Assembly (NCBI GenBank): GCA_026417795.1
Contig: JAOACP010000019.1
Coordinates: 1-39,128 of the forward strand
DNA length: 39,128 nt
Source: Thermanaerothrix sp.
Lineage (GTDB): Bacteria > Synergistota > Synergistia > Synergistales > Synergistaceae
Direction of reading: 5' to 3'
A program made the position numbers and the translations under genes. The notes beneath the pieces are model-generated. The model did not search any database and was not told the origin of the DNA. It saw nothing but the letters and a program-made list of their open reading frames with translations. The stretch's first letter is position 1. Each line of letters opens with the position of its first letter. Shown here piece by piece: positions 1-7,202 of this stretch.

Positions 1-10
1 ATCCCTGCCT

Positions 11-71
11 TCGTTTAGATTTTTACATGAGGCAACCCGTCTCGTTCGTTTAGATTCTTAAGAGAGGCAAC
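11..71. repeat. Two-copy imperfect direct repeat, about 26 bp each
   Basis: Copies lie at 11-36 and 46-71 (period 35). Both begin TCGTTTAGATT and end GAGGCAAC, with about 22 of 26 positions identical. They sit in the untranslated region before trmB. The array may extend left beyond the window. The 9-bp gap between copies is too short for a CRISPR spacer. Function unknown. Confidence 0.6.
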
Positions 72-119
72 ATGGGGCTTGTTGTGTACATACAATAAAG
101 TCCTAAGCCCGGTGTCCAC

Positions 120-149
120 TTGAAAGGTTGATGGCTGTGGAGAGATAAT
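120..149 (+). promoter_or_regulatory. Possible sigma-70-type promoter for trmB operon
   Basis: TTGAAA (120-125) and GATAAT (144-149) are separated by 18 bp, each one base from consensus. It would give a leader of about 85 nt before trmB. The rest of the 243-bp leader holds the direct repeat at 11-71 and nothing else I recognise. Confidence 0.35.
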
Positions 150-243
150 ATGTAGCTATTGTTAGCTATGGGTGCGCGGGTTTTGGGGTTTAGTGGTCTT
201 TGATGATGGACAATAGAGCTGACGTTTGGAGGCATAGGTTTGG

Positions 244-1203
244 ATGAACTGGGCTTTGGGTAAGGTCATAGTTAACGCTCCCCTTGAGAAGCTTCCGATT
301 GACCTATCATTCCCCGGGTGGGATGGTCGGGTTTTCTTGGAGATAGGTTTTGGCGACGGGGGATTTCTCGCTCACCTTGCGTCTAGGGAGAGCAGTGCGG
401 CAGTGGTGGGCATGGAGGTTTGCCAGTGGTGTGTCACAAAGGCGGCCCGAAGGGTTCTTAGGTTGGGGCTTGATAACGTAAGAATTCTTAGGGGTGATGC
501 CAGGTACTTGATAGGCCTTTGCTTTAAGAGGTCCAGCTTGGATGGGGTTATACTGAACTTCCCGTGTCCTTGGCCTAAGAAGAGACATGCGGAGAGGCGG
601 GTTACAAGTCCTAGATTTGCTAAGCTTTTGTCCGAGTACTTAAAACCTGATGGCATCTTCTCGTTGGCTACGGATGTGGATTGGTATGCAATGGCTACGA
701 TGGACTTCTTTGGAGCCATGGAGGGCTTCTCGGTGGTTCAGCATCAGGTTAACCCCGTTAGAGGGTTCCTTACCAAGTACGAGAGGAAGTGGAAGGCCCA
801 GGGAAGGGATACTTATTTGGTGGAGATCAGGTATGAAGGCGCTACCCGTCGTGGAACGCCCATGGAGGATCCTTTATATTCCGAGGAGGATTTTAATATG
901 GAGATTGCTTTGGGGCAGCTGAGGGAAGAGGCTGCTATACATGATCTGGTTGAGGCCTTAAGGGATAAAAAGGGTGGCAAAGATGGGCATATGTTCGTTT
1001 TTAGGGATATATTCCGTGGTGGAGATGGGGTTGTATTGGTTTCTACCATAACCGTAGATGATGGATTTGAACAGCATTTTTACATCCGATTTTATCCGAA
1101 GGGCAAGGGGTACGGGGTGAAACTGGATCCCGTGGGTCATCCTTATAGGACCCCCGCTGTGCGCATGGCTTTAAAAGAAGCCGCTGGGGTATTGGAGCGT
1201 TGA
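244..1203 (+). CDS. trmB: tRNA (guanine-46-N7)-methyltransferase TrmB, with C-terminal extension
   Basis: This enzyme would methylate N7 of G46 in the tRNA variable loop using S-adenosylmethionine. The SAM-binding loop EIGFGDGGF (residues 33-41) opens a Rossmann methyltransferase fold. The family block usually read as FPDPWxKxRH appears at 106-115 as FPCPWPKKRH, so the conserved Asp is Cys108. The later ATD (D about 143) and TKYE motifs are intact. At 319 residues it is about 100 longer than the E. coli type; the extra C-terminal domain resembles the longer thermophile-type TrmB proteins in layout. ATG at 244 follows GGAGG (228-232). It is first of a tight trmB-rsmD-coaD group, and its TGA overlaps the next start by 4 bp. 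Confidence 0.9.
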   Translation: MNWALGKVIVNAPLEKLPIDLSFPGWDGRVFLEIGFGDGGFLAHLASRESSAAVVGMEVCQWCVTKAARRVLRLGLDNVRILRGDARYLIGLCFKRSSLDGVILNFPCPWPKKRHAERRVTSPRFAKLLSEYLKPDGIFSLATDVDWYAMATMDFFGAMEGFSVVQHQVNPVRGFLTKYERKWKAQGRDTYLVEIRYEGATRRGTPMEDPLYSEEDFNMEIALGQLREEAAIHDLVEALRDKKGGKDGHMFVFRDIFRGGDGVVLVSTITVDDGFEQHFYIRFYPKGKGYGVKLDPVGHPYRTPAVRMALKEAAGVLER

Positions 1204-1724
1204 GATCTAGGAGGGTCAATGGATCGAAGCCTTCCGTTGACGGGCCTGCGAGACCCACGTCCGGGAAGGTCATACAGGCGCTTTTCAACATATTGGGCCC
1301 ATTGGATGGTCTTAGGTTTTTAGACTTGTTCTCCGGGTCGGGCCGGGTGGCCAGAAGGGCATCGGAGATGGGAGCCAAAGTTACTGCCGTTGATATCAAT
1401 GGCCGCTATTGCAGGGAGATATCCGGCTGCGGATGGGAAATTCGTGTGGTTAAGGGTGATGTCCGCCGCTTTATTCAAAGGGCTGCAAGGGATGGGGATA
1501 GTTACCACGTGGTGTTTGCGGACCCACCATATTGTATGGGTTGGGTGGGAGAGCTGATGGATCTTTTCTCTGCCAACAGATCCATAATAAAAACCGGTGG
1601 AACCTTGATCCTGGAACACAGCGTGAGGGAGCCCTTGCCGGAGGATGTCGTTCGAGATGACCGAGTATATGGGGAGACGGTGCTTTCCTTTTTTTGGCGC
1701 TGGGAAGGGGGTGACGGGGATTGA
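1200..1724 (+). CDS. rsmD: 16S rRNA (guanine-966-N2)-methyltransferase RsmD
   Basis: This is a SAM-dependent methyltransferase predicted to modify G966 of 16S rRNA during 30S assembly. The N-terminal RPTSGKVIQALFNIL segment matches the family's RPTxxxVREALFNIL. The SAM loop is DLFSGSGRVA (about residue 41) and the N-methyltransferase motif IV is DPPY (about residue 103). At 174 residues it is slightly shorter than usual (180-190), with the loss at the extreme N-terminus. The start is TTG at 1200 in a TTGA overlap with the trmB stop, implying translational coupling. The rsmD-coaD pairing is common in bacteria. Confidence 0.9.
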   Translation: MRSRRVNGSKPSVDGPARPTSGKVIQALFNILGPLDGLRFLDLFSGSGRVARRASEMGAKVTAVDINGRYCREISGCGWEIRVVKGDVRRFIQRAARDGDSYHVVFADPPYCMGWVGELMDLFSANRSIIKTGGTLILEHSVREPLPEDVVRDDRVYGETVLSFFWRWEGGDGD

Positions 1725-2218
1725 TAAGGGCGGTGTATCCAGGTTCTTTTGACCCCATAACTAATGGCCATGTCTACATAGCGGAGAGGGCGGCGGCTCT
1801 TTTTGACGAGCTCGTGGTTGCGGTGCTCCATAACCCGCAGAAGAGGGCAACTTTTAGCGTGGAGGAGAGGCAGATGATGGCAAGGGAGGCCCTTAGCCAT
1901 CTTCCGTCGGTTAAAGTGGATGCGTTTGAGGGGCTGCTGGTGGATTTCATGAGGCGTAAGCGAAGCAGGATAATCATACGAGGGTTGCGTGCCCTTTCTG
2001 ACTTTGAGTATGAGTTCCAGCTGGCCCAAATGAATCGTCAGCTGGCCCCGGAGATAGAGACCATGTTCATCGTAACCGACGCGCAGTATTCATATCTGTC
2101 CAGCCGGGGAGTGAAGGAGGTATATAGCTTCGGGGGCTCCATACAGGACATGGTGCCCCCGGGTGTGTTCAGGAGGATGAGGGAGAGGATCCCCCCGGTT
2201 GATTTTCGCAAGTCGTAA
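1721..2218 (+). CDS. coaD: Phosphopantetheine adenylyltransferase CoaD
   Basis: CoaD transfers AMP from ATP to 4'-phosphopantetheine, the penultimate step of coenzyme A synthesis, in the cytosol. The nucleotidyltransferase motif is YPGSFDPITNGH (residues 6-17, the TxGH signature) and the ISSRxVKE-like motif appears as YLSSRGVKE. Length, 165 residues, is normal. The start is TTG at 1721, overlapping the rsmD stop by 4 bp. The last 50 bp overlap the 3' end of tmcAL on the opposite strand. Confidence 0.95.
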   Translation: MIRAVYPGSFDPITNGHVYIAERAAALFDELVVAVLHNPQKRATFSVEERQMMAREALSHLPSVKVDAFEGLLVDFMRRKRSRIIIRGLRALSDFEYEFQLAQMNRQLAPEIETMFIVTDAQYSYLSSRGVKEVYSFGGSIQDMVPPGVFRRMRERIPPVDFRKS

Positions 2219-3416
2219 TGATCCGGCGGCTTCGGAAGGAGCTGACATCTCCTCCGGCCAGTATCTCCCATAGCTGACAGGCTCTTTCCTCCATTTTAAG
2301 CAGCTCCCTGGAGTAATGATCCCTTGGAGATGTGAAGCGGGATATCACTGGAAGTTTGGCGGACTCCCTCATGCGCCTGAGCAATGCCTTCCCAATGGGG
2401 CTCATGCCTAGGACGCCTATCCATGAGGGGCCCAGCCTTTGAGCCGCTCGATTAAACCAGTGGCTGTATCCAAGCAGAAGGTGGCAGCATAGTCGTTGTA
2501 TCCTGCTCCTTGGGTATCGGCGGCTTACCGTCCTGTCCAGGAATTCGTCATAGCTTTGTGCCCTGGCGGCCCACCTTTTCAAGTTGTTCTCAAGCCCCTC
2601 GGACATCTCGGCGGATAGGGAGATTTCTTCCGTGGAAGAACTTAGTATTTTCCAGCGTAGCAAATTCCACCAAGTAGGGGCCTCCCGTTGAACGATCCGC
2701 CCTTTTTGTGACTCTCGTTCAAGTATTTCGCGGCAGAAATCAGGAAGGCCCTCCAATGCCCTTCCTTTTTCGCCGGACGCCCATAGGGTCCTTATGGCGG
2801 TGGCGCTGGGGATGTCGCAGAAGTCCTTTTGGTTATATGCTGCTCCTATGCGCCTTATGGGGAAGGTCTTTATCGGCAGCCCGCGGGACATTATCCTGAT
2901 CTTATACGCTAGGGCGAGGAGGTTGTTGGACCCCTTCAGAAACGTCCCAAGTCCTGTCTCTATCTCATCCAATGCCCTGGTCCTGGCTTCAACGAAAGAG
3001 AACCCCTGCTCCAGCCATTTCCTAAGGCTGAGCTTGAAGGCAGGGGGTTCCTGTATTAATATGGAGCCGGCTTTTTCAAGGAGATCGCTGGGGTCTTCCA
3101 TTCCAAAGGACATATGGGTAACCAGTCCGGTAGCCCATAGTATGTCCACGGCGGCGGAAGCGAAGACCTGTGCTTGATGGCACGAGAAGGGGGTTGGCAG
3201 ATCCAATATGAGGTCCGCCCCGGCTTCAAGCGCCGCCTCCGCCCGGCTCCACTTGTCAAGGAATGCGGGTTCGCCCCGTTGGACGAAATTGGAGGACAAC
3301 ACCACCACTATGGGGCAGTTGGGGAAGGCCTCCCGCGTTCTGTCCAGGTGGTACTTGTGTCCCTTGTGTAATGGGTTATATTCTGCAACTATCCCGATTA
3401 TGGGGGTATTATACAA
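2169..3416 (-). CDS. tmcAL: tRNA(Met) cytidine acetate ligase TmcAL (YlbM family)
   Basis: TmcAL activates acetate with ATP and acetylates C34 in the wobble position of elongator tRNA-Met. The N-terminal GIVAEYNPLHKGHKYHL (from about residue 8) carries the HxGH-type nucleotidyltransferase motif typical of this family, and GSNNLLALAY (about 167) matches its conserved central block. 415 residues is family-normal. The start is TTG at 3416 with a strong GGGAGGTG ribosome site just upstream. It is divergent from ackA (80-bp gap) and convergent on coaD, overlapping its last 50 bp. Its substrate, acetate, is the product of the neighbouring acetate kinase; whether this matters is speculation. Confidence 0.88.
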   Translation of the reverse strand: MYNTPIIGIVAEYNPLHKGHKYHLDRTREAFPNCPIVVVLSSNFVQRGEPAFLDKWSRAEAALEAGADLILDLPTPFSCHQAQVFASAAVDILWATGLVTHMSFGMEDPSDLLEKAGSILIQEPPAFKLSLRKWLEQGFSFVEARTRALDEIETGLGTFLKGSNNLLALAYKIRIMSRGLPIKTFPIRRIGAAYNQKDFCDIPSATAIRTLWASGEKGRALEGLPDFCREILERESQKGRIVQREAPTWWNLLRWKILSSSTEEISLSAEMSEGLENNLKRWAARAQSYDEFLDRTVSRRYPRSRIQRLCCHLLLGYSHWFNRAAQRLGPSWIGVLGMSPIGKALLRRMRESAKLPVISRFTSPRDHYSRELLKMEERACQLWEILAGGDVSSFRSRRIITTCENQPGGSSPSSS

Positions 3417-3497
3417 ACCAGGTCACCTCCCGGCGTTGGCTGGGTAAGGATAGTTTCCGCCGGGTTGGGTAGTCAAGTGGAGGGAGGCTGGATTTTT

Positions 3498-4694
3498 GTG
3501 AAGGTCTTGGTTTTGAACTGCGGGAGTTCTTCTTTGAAGTATCAGCTCATCGACATGTCCGATGAGACCCTTCTGGCTAAGGGGTTGGTGGAGAGGATCG
3601 GAATCCACGGATCCAGGATAAAGCATGTGAAGGTGGGGATGGATCCGGTGGTTAAGGAGACTGACATTCCCAACCATGACGTTGCGGTGAGGCTGGTTAT
3701 AGATGCCCTGCTTGATTCGTCTCACGGGGTGCTCAAGGATCTTTCTGAGCTATCCGCTGCGGGCCACCGGGTGGTCCACGGGGGCGAGAAGTTTACCCGC
3801 TCGGTGCTTGTGGATGACGAGGTTATTAGGGGTATTGAAGAGGTGATTCCCTTGGCGCCTCTTCACAACCCCGCCAACCTCATGGGGATAAGGGCTGTGA
3901 TGAATGCGCTGCCCGGTTTGCCCAATGTGGCGGTCTTTGATACCGCCTTTCATCAGACCATGCCTCCGCAGGCCTATATGTACGGTATCCCTTATGAGCA
4001 TTACCAGGTGGATAGGGTTCGCCGTTACGGCTTCCATGGCACCAGTCATTTCTATGTGGCCCACCGGGTTGCCCAGGTGATGAACAGGCCTATAGAGGAA
4101 CTCAAGATAGTTACCTGCCACCTTGGCAACGGCAGTTCGATAACCGCGGTGGATGGAGGCAAGAGCGTGGACACCAGCCTTGGTTATGGAACCACGGAGG
4201 GAATTCTCATGGGTACCAGGTCCGGTAACCTGGATCCCTCGGTGATGATATATCTGATGGAGAAGTATGGGGATGCAAAGACGGTGAGTGATGTGGTTCA
4301 CAAGAAGAGCGGCGTTTGTGCCATAAGCGGCATCTCCAGCGATATGAGGGACGTGGAGGAGGCCATGGAGAAGGGGGACCAGCGGGCCAAGCTGGCCTTC
4401 GACATGTTGTGCTATGGCATAAGAAAGTACATAGGCGCCTATGCTGCGGCTATGGGCGGATTAGATGCCATTGTGTTTACCGCCGGCATAGGGGAGAACA
4501 GCGACCTGGTTAGGGAAGAGGTCTGTAGGCACCTGGAGTTCCTGGGTGTTAAGTTCGATCCATCGAAGAATAAAGTGCGCGGCAAGGAGGCAGAGTTGAG
4601 CACCCCTGATTCAAGAGTTAAGGTCTTTGTGATACCCACCAACGAGGAGCTGGTCATAGCAAGGGACACCAAGGAGTTGGTGACCAGGGGATAA
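3498..4694 (+). CDS. ackA: Acetate kinase AckA
   Basis: AckA interconverts acetyl phosphate plus ADP with acetate plus ATP, the energy-yielding step of acetogenic fermentation. Diagnostic blocks are NCGSSSLKYQL at the N-terminus, GFHGTSHFYV (about residue 178), HLGNGSSITAVDGG and TRSGNLDPS in the ASKHA fold, and FTAGIGEN near the C-terminus. I chose GTG at 3498, which follows GGGAGG (3482-3487) by 10 nt and gives the family N-terminus MKVLVLNCGSSS (398 residues). A longer reading from 3465 has no support. No phosphotransacetylase gene is adjacent. yceD follows with no gap. Confidence 0.96.
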   Translation: MKVLVLNCGSSSLKYQLIDMSDETLLAKGLVERIGIHGSRIKHVKVGMDPVVKETDIPNHDVAVRLVIDALLDSSHGVLKDLSELSAAGHRVVHGGEKFTRSVLVDDEVIRGIEEVIPLAPLHNPANLMGIRAVMNALPGLPNVAVFDTAFHQTMPPQAYMYGIPYEHYQVDRVRRYGFHGTSHFYVAHRVAQVMNRPIEELKIVTCHLGNGSSITAVDGGKSVDTSLGYGTTEGILMGTRSGNLDPSVMIYLMEKYGDAKTVSDVVHKKSGVCAISGISSDMRDVEEAMEKGDQRAKLAFDMLCYGIRKYIGAYAAAMGGLDAIVFTAGIGENSDLVREEVCRHLEFLGVKFDPSKNKVRGKEAELSTPDSRVKVFVIPTNEELVIARDTKELVTRG

Positions 4695-5267
4695 ATGGTC
4701 ATGGATAAGCCTTTCCCCGTTGATTGGCAGAAAGAGATCCCCCTAAGCTCAATCCCCCAAGACGGAGCGGATCTGGAACAGCGGATTTCTCTTTCGATTG
4801 ACGATGATCGCTTGGGCTATTGGTTCCCAGGCGGATTGGATTTTGTCGTTAGAGCTAACCGAGCCCCAGGGGGAGTGGTGTTAAGGGTCTCTTTTAAGTG
4901 CGAGCTGGCGGGCCAATGTGCCCGTTGTCTTGAGGATGCCATGGCAACTCTTGAGGGGGAGGACGTTTTCTTTATCTCTGTGGGCGGAGGGAATGCCTCA
5001 GAGATGGGGGTAGAGGGCTTCCAAGAAGAGGACTTTTGGTGTAATCTAGATTCTTGGTCTGACAGAATTGATTTGGTCCCCATGCTTTGGGAGGTTCTTG
5101 CCTCCTCCATCCCTTCCAGGTTGGTTTGCAGGGAGGGGTGTCTAGGGCTTTGTCCTAATTGTGGCGCCAATCTCAACGATGGTCCGTGTGGCTGTGGTGG
5201 TGTCGGAACGGATCCTCGTTTGGATGCCCTGAGGCTTAAGCTCCAGGAGTTTGGGGAAGAAAAATGA
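4695..5267 (+). CDS. yceD: YceD/DUF177 family protein (23S rRNA accumulation protein)
   Basis: This family is almost always encoded directly before rpmF, as here, and is linked to 23S rRNA or 50S subunit accumulation; the biochemical role is not settled. CARCLE (about residue 75) is the first Cys pair, and a Cys-rich tail at about 146-171 (CREGCLGLCPNCG...CGC) probably binds zinc. The ATG at 4695 abuts the ackA stop; a second in-frame ATG at 4701 has equal or better spacing from AGGGG (4686-4690), so the true start is uncertain by two codons. Confidence 0.85.
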   Translation: MVMDKPFPVDWQKEIPLSSIPQDGADLEQRISLSIDDDRLGYWFPGGLDFVVRANRAPGGVVLRVSFKCELAGQCARCLEDAMATLEGEDVFFISVGGGNASEMGVEGFQEEDFWCNLDSWSDRIDLVPMLWEVLASSIPSRLVCREGCLGLCPNCGANLNDGPCGCGGVGTDPRLDALRLKLQEFGEEK

Positions 5268-5285
5268 CGAAGGGGGTGTTTTTCT

Positions 5286-5480
5286 ATGGCTACGCCAAAG
5301 AGGCGCGTTTCCCACTCTAGGACTCACAACAGGAAGGCCCATTGGCTTGGGGCTCTGGAGGTTCCCAGTCTCACCACCTGTTCGCACTGCGGGGAAACCA
5401 TTCAGACCTACAGGGCTTGCCCTGCCTGTGGATACTACAGGGGCAGACAGGTGGTTAAGGTTTCCGAGGAGAAGGAGTAA
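5286..5480 (+). CDS. rpmF: 50S ribosomal protein L32
   Basis: L32 is a small zinc-ribbon protein of the large ribosomal subunit. MATPKRRVSHSRTHNRKAHW is the classic N-terminus, and CSHCG...CPACG supplies four zinc-binding cysteines, so this is the zinc-containing (C+) form. 64 residues is normal. It follows yceD by 18 bp and is ended by a strong terminator at 5512-5549. Confidence 0.97.
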   Translation: MATPKRRVSHSRTHNRKAHWLGALEVPSLTTCSHCGETIQTYRACPACGYYRGRQVVKVSEEKE

Positions 5481-5511
5481 ATATAGCTGGATCTTCATCC
5501 TTTCATCCTCG

Positions 5512-5549
5512 CTCGCCCTTGCCTATTGACGGCATGGGCGAGTTTTTTT
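5512..5549 (+). terminator. Rho-independent terminator of ackA-yceD-rpmF
   Basis: CTCGCCC (5512-5518) pairs with GGGCGAG (5536-5542). The stem continues inward as TTGCC/GGCAT with one T-T mismatch, giving about 12 bp around a 7-nt loop, followed by T7 (5543-5549). Confidence 0.9.
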
Positions 5550-5554
5550 ATACT
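5526..5554 (+). promoter_or_regulatory. Sigma-70-type promoter of the fapR-plsX-fab operon
   Basis: TTGACG (5526-5531) and TATACT (5549-5554) are spaced exactly 17 bp, each 5/6 to consensus. The -35 lies in the loop and 3' arm of the rpmF terminator and the -10 begins at its T-tract. The predicted start of transcription is near 5561. Confidence 0.75.
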
Positions 5555-5575
5555 GTCAGGCATTCTGAGTAGTTA

Positions 5576-5592
5576 TTAGCACCAGATGCTAA
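5576..5592 (+). promoter_or_regulatory. FapR-type operator (17-bp palindrome)
   Basis: TTAGCACCAGATGCTAA has perfect 6-bp arms (TTAGCA/TGCTAA) around 5 bp. It has the TTAGxACCxGATxCTAA layout that I recall for FapR sites in Bacillus and Staphylococcus. It lies about 15-30 bp downstream of the predicted transcription start and 6 bp before the fapR start codon, so binding would block elongation and fapR would be autoregulated. Confidence 0.8.
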
Positions 5593-5598
5593 GAGGAA

Positions 5599-6177
5599 GT
5601 GATTCCAACGAGGTCCGACCATCGCAAGAACAGGCATAAGGTCCTTATGGACCTCATAAAGTCTAATCCTCTTTTGACCGACGAAGAGCTTGCGGATAGG
5701 CTGAAGGTCAGCATAAGCACCGTTAGGCTTGACCGGGTCATATTGGGTATACCTGAGCTTCGGGAGAGGATGCGGCTGATGGCGGAGGCGGCGGGTAGCA
5801 GGCTTAGATCTCTTACCAGGGATGAGGTGGTTGGGGATCTCCTTGAGCTTGAGCCCAATGTGGGGGCACTTTCGATGCTGGAAGCCGCTCCGGATATGGC
5901 TTTTAGGGGTACCGATAGGATATGGGATCACTTTATATATGCCCAGGCCAGCACGTTAGCCATGGCCACCATAGGGGCGGAGATGGTGATAACCGGCAGC
6001 GCAAGAATAAGGTACAGGTATCCTGCGGTGGTGGGGGATAGGCTTTTGGCCAGGTCTAAAGTGGGTATTCATAAGGGCAACAAATATGTGGTAAGCGTTA
6101 GGACAAGGGTTAAAGACCGTGAGATATTCGTCGGGCGTTTTATAGTGGTTAGCTTAGATCAAGAGAACGGTCTTTAG
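5599..6177 (+). CDS. fapR: Transcription factor FapR (malonyl-CoA-responsive fatty acid repressor)
   Basis: FapR represses lipid-synthesis genes and is released by malonyl-CoA. The N-terminal winged helix-turn-helix shows LLTDEELADRLKVSISTVRL followed by DRVILGIPELRERM (about residues 22-56), very close to Bacillus FapR. A short linker leads to a hotdog-fold effector domain with LSMLEAAPDMAFRG, HFIYAQASTLAMATI and SARIRYRYPAVVGDR. 192 residues matches the family. The GTG start at 5599 sits 4-5 nt after GAGGA. It heads the plsX-fab operon, which fits local control through the operator at 5576-5592. Confidence 0.93.
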   Translation: MIPTRSDHRKNRHKVLMDLIKSNPLLTDEELADRLKVSISTVRLDRVILGIPELRERMRLMAEAAGSRLRSLTRDEVVGDLLELEPNVGALSMLEAAPDMAFRGTDRIWDHFIYAQASTLAMATIGAEMVITGSARIRYRYPAVVGDRLLARSKVGIHKGNKYVVSVRTRVKDREIFVGRFIVVSLDQENGL

Positions 6178-6197
6178 ATCCTGAGGGAGGATTGCGG

Positions 6198-7202
6198 ATG
6201 ATTTTGGCTGTGGATGCCATGGGGGGAGACAGGGCGCCTTTCGAACCTTGCAGGGGGGCGATTATGGCATGTCAGATGGATTCGTCCCTTCAGATTGCCC
6301 TGGTGGGAGATGCATCTAAGATATCTCCCCTTTTGGAGGAAGCCCCTGCGGGTGTCAGAAGCAGGGTCCATTTGGTTCACGCCGACGAGTTTATCTCCAT
6401 GGATGACTCTCCGTCGGTTTCAATAAGAAAGAAGCGGAACTCCAGCATGAGGTTGGCCATGGAGATGGTGCGTTCCAAAGAGGCGGAGGCGGTTATATCT
6501 GCGGGCAACACCGGCGCCATCGTGGCGGGCGGAATACTGGTTTTGGGTAGGATACCGGGTATAGACAGGCCTGGCCTTGGAGTTCCAATAGCCACTTTGT
6601 CATCCAGGGTGAGCCTCCTTTTGGATGTGGGGGCCACTGTTCGGTGCAAACCTGTAAACCTGGCGCAGTTCGCGCTTATGGGGTCCATATACATGCGTTC
6701 TCTTGTAGGGGTATCGGATCCGTCGGTTGCCCTCCTCTCCAATGGGGAGGAGGACATAAAGGGTGATGACGTGATTCTCCAGGCCAGGGAGATGCTGAAG
6801 GCAAGTTCTCTGAACTTTGTGGGCTATGTGGAGGGTAAGGATGTGCCATTGGGGACCACCGATGTGGTGGTTTGCGATGGTTACACTGGCAACGTGTTGC
6901 TTAAATTTGGCGAGGGCCTGGGGGAGGGTGTTATGAACCTCATGAAGGAGGAGATATCGAAGAGCTTCCTCCCCAAGGTGGGGCTCCTTTTCATGATGCC
7001 AATGCTTAAGAAGCTGCACTATCGATTTGATTACGAAAGGCATGGCGGTACTCCCCTCCTTGGGGTTAGAGGAACCGTCATAAAGGCTCACGGAAGATCC
7101 AGGGCCAAGGCCATATGTAATGCTCTGATGGTGGCCAGGGACTTCGTAGCTAAGCGCGGTGTCCAGACTATAGAGGACGAACTTGCCAAGGGGGGAATAT
7201 AG
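6198..7202 (+). CDS. plsX: Phosphate acyltransferase PlsX
   Basis: PlsX converts acyl-ACP to acyl-phosphate for the PlsY route to lysophosphatidic acid, as a peripheral membrane enzyme. Conserved blocks are ILAVDAMGGDRAP at the N-terminus, SAGNTGAIVAGG (about residue 99), NGEEDIKG (about 183) and VCDGYTGNVLLKFGEG (about 225). ATG at 6198 is 7 nt from GGGAGG (6185-6190); the TTG two codons earlier is too close to that site. 334 residues is normal. fabH starts at the next base after its stop. Confidence 0.95.
   Translation: MILAVDAMGGDRAPFEPCRGAIMACQMDSSLQIALVGDASKISPLLEEAPAGVRSRVHLVHADEFISMDDSPSVSIRKKRNSSMRLAMEMVRSKEAEAVISAGNTGAIVAGGILVLGRIPGIDRPGLGVPIATLSSRVSLLLDVGATVRCKPVNLAQFALMGSIYMRSLVGVSDPSVALLSNGEEDIKGDDVILQAREMLKASSLNFVGYVEGKDVPLGTTDVVVCDGYTGNVLLKFGEGLGEGVMNLMKEEISKSFLPKVGLLFMMPMLKKLHYRFDYERHGGTPLLGVRGTVIKAHGRSRAKAICNALMVARDFVAKRGVQTIEDELAKGGI

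Noticed and set aside
11-71. Possible end of a CRISPR array
   Set aside because: The gap between the two copies is 9 bp, the copies differ in their middle, and no cas gene is present.
3465-3497. Longer ackA start at ATG 3465
   Set aside because: It has no ribosome site, and the strong GGGAGG lies between it and the conserved MKVLVLNCGSSS start.
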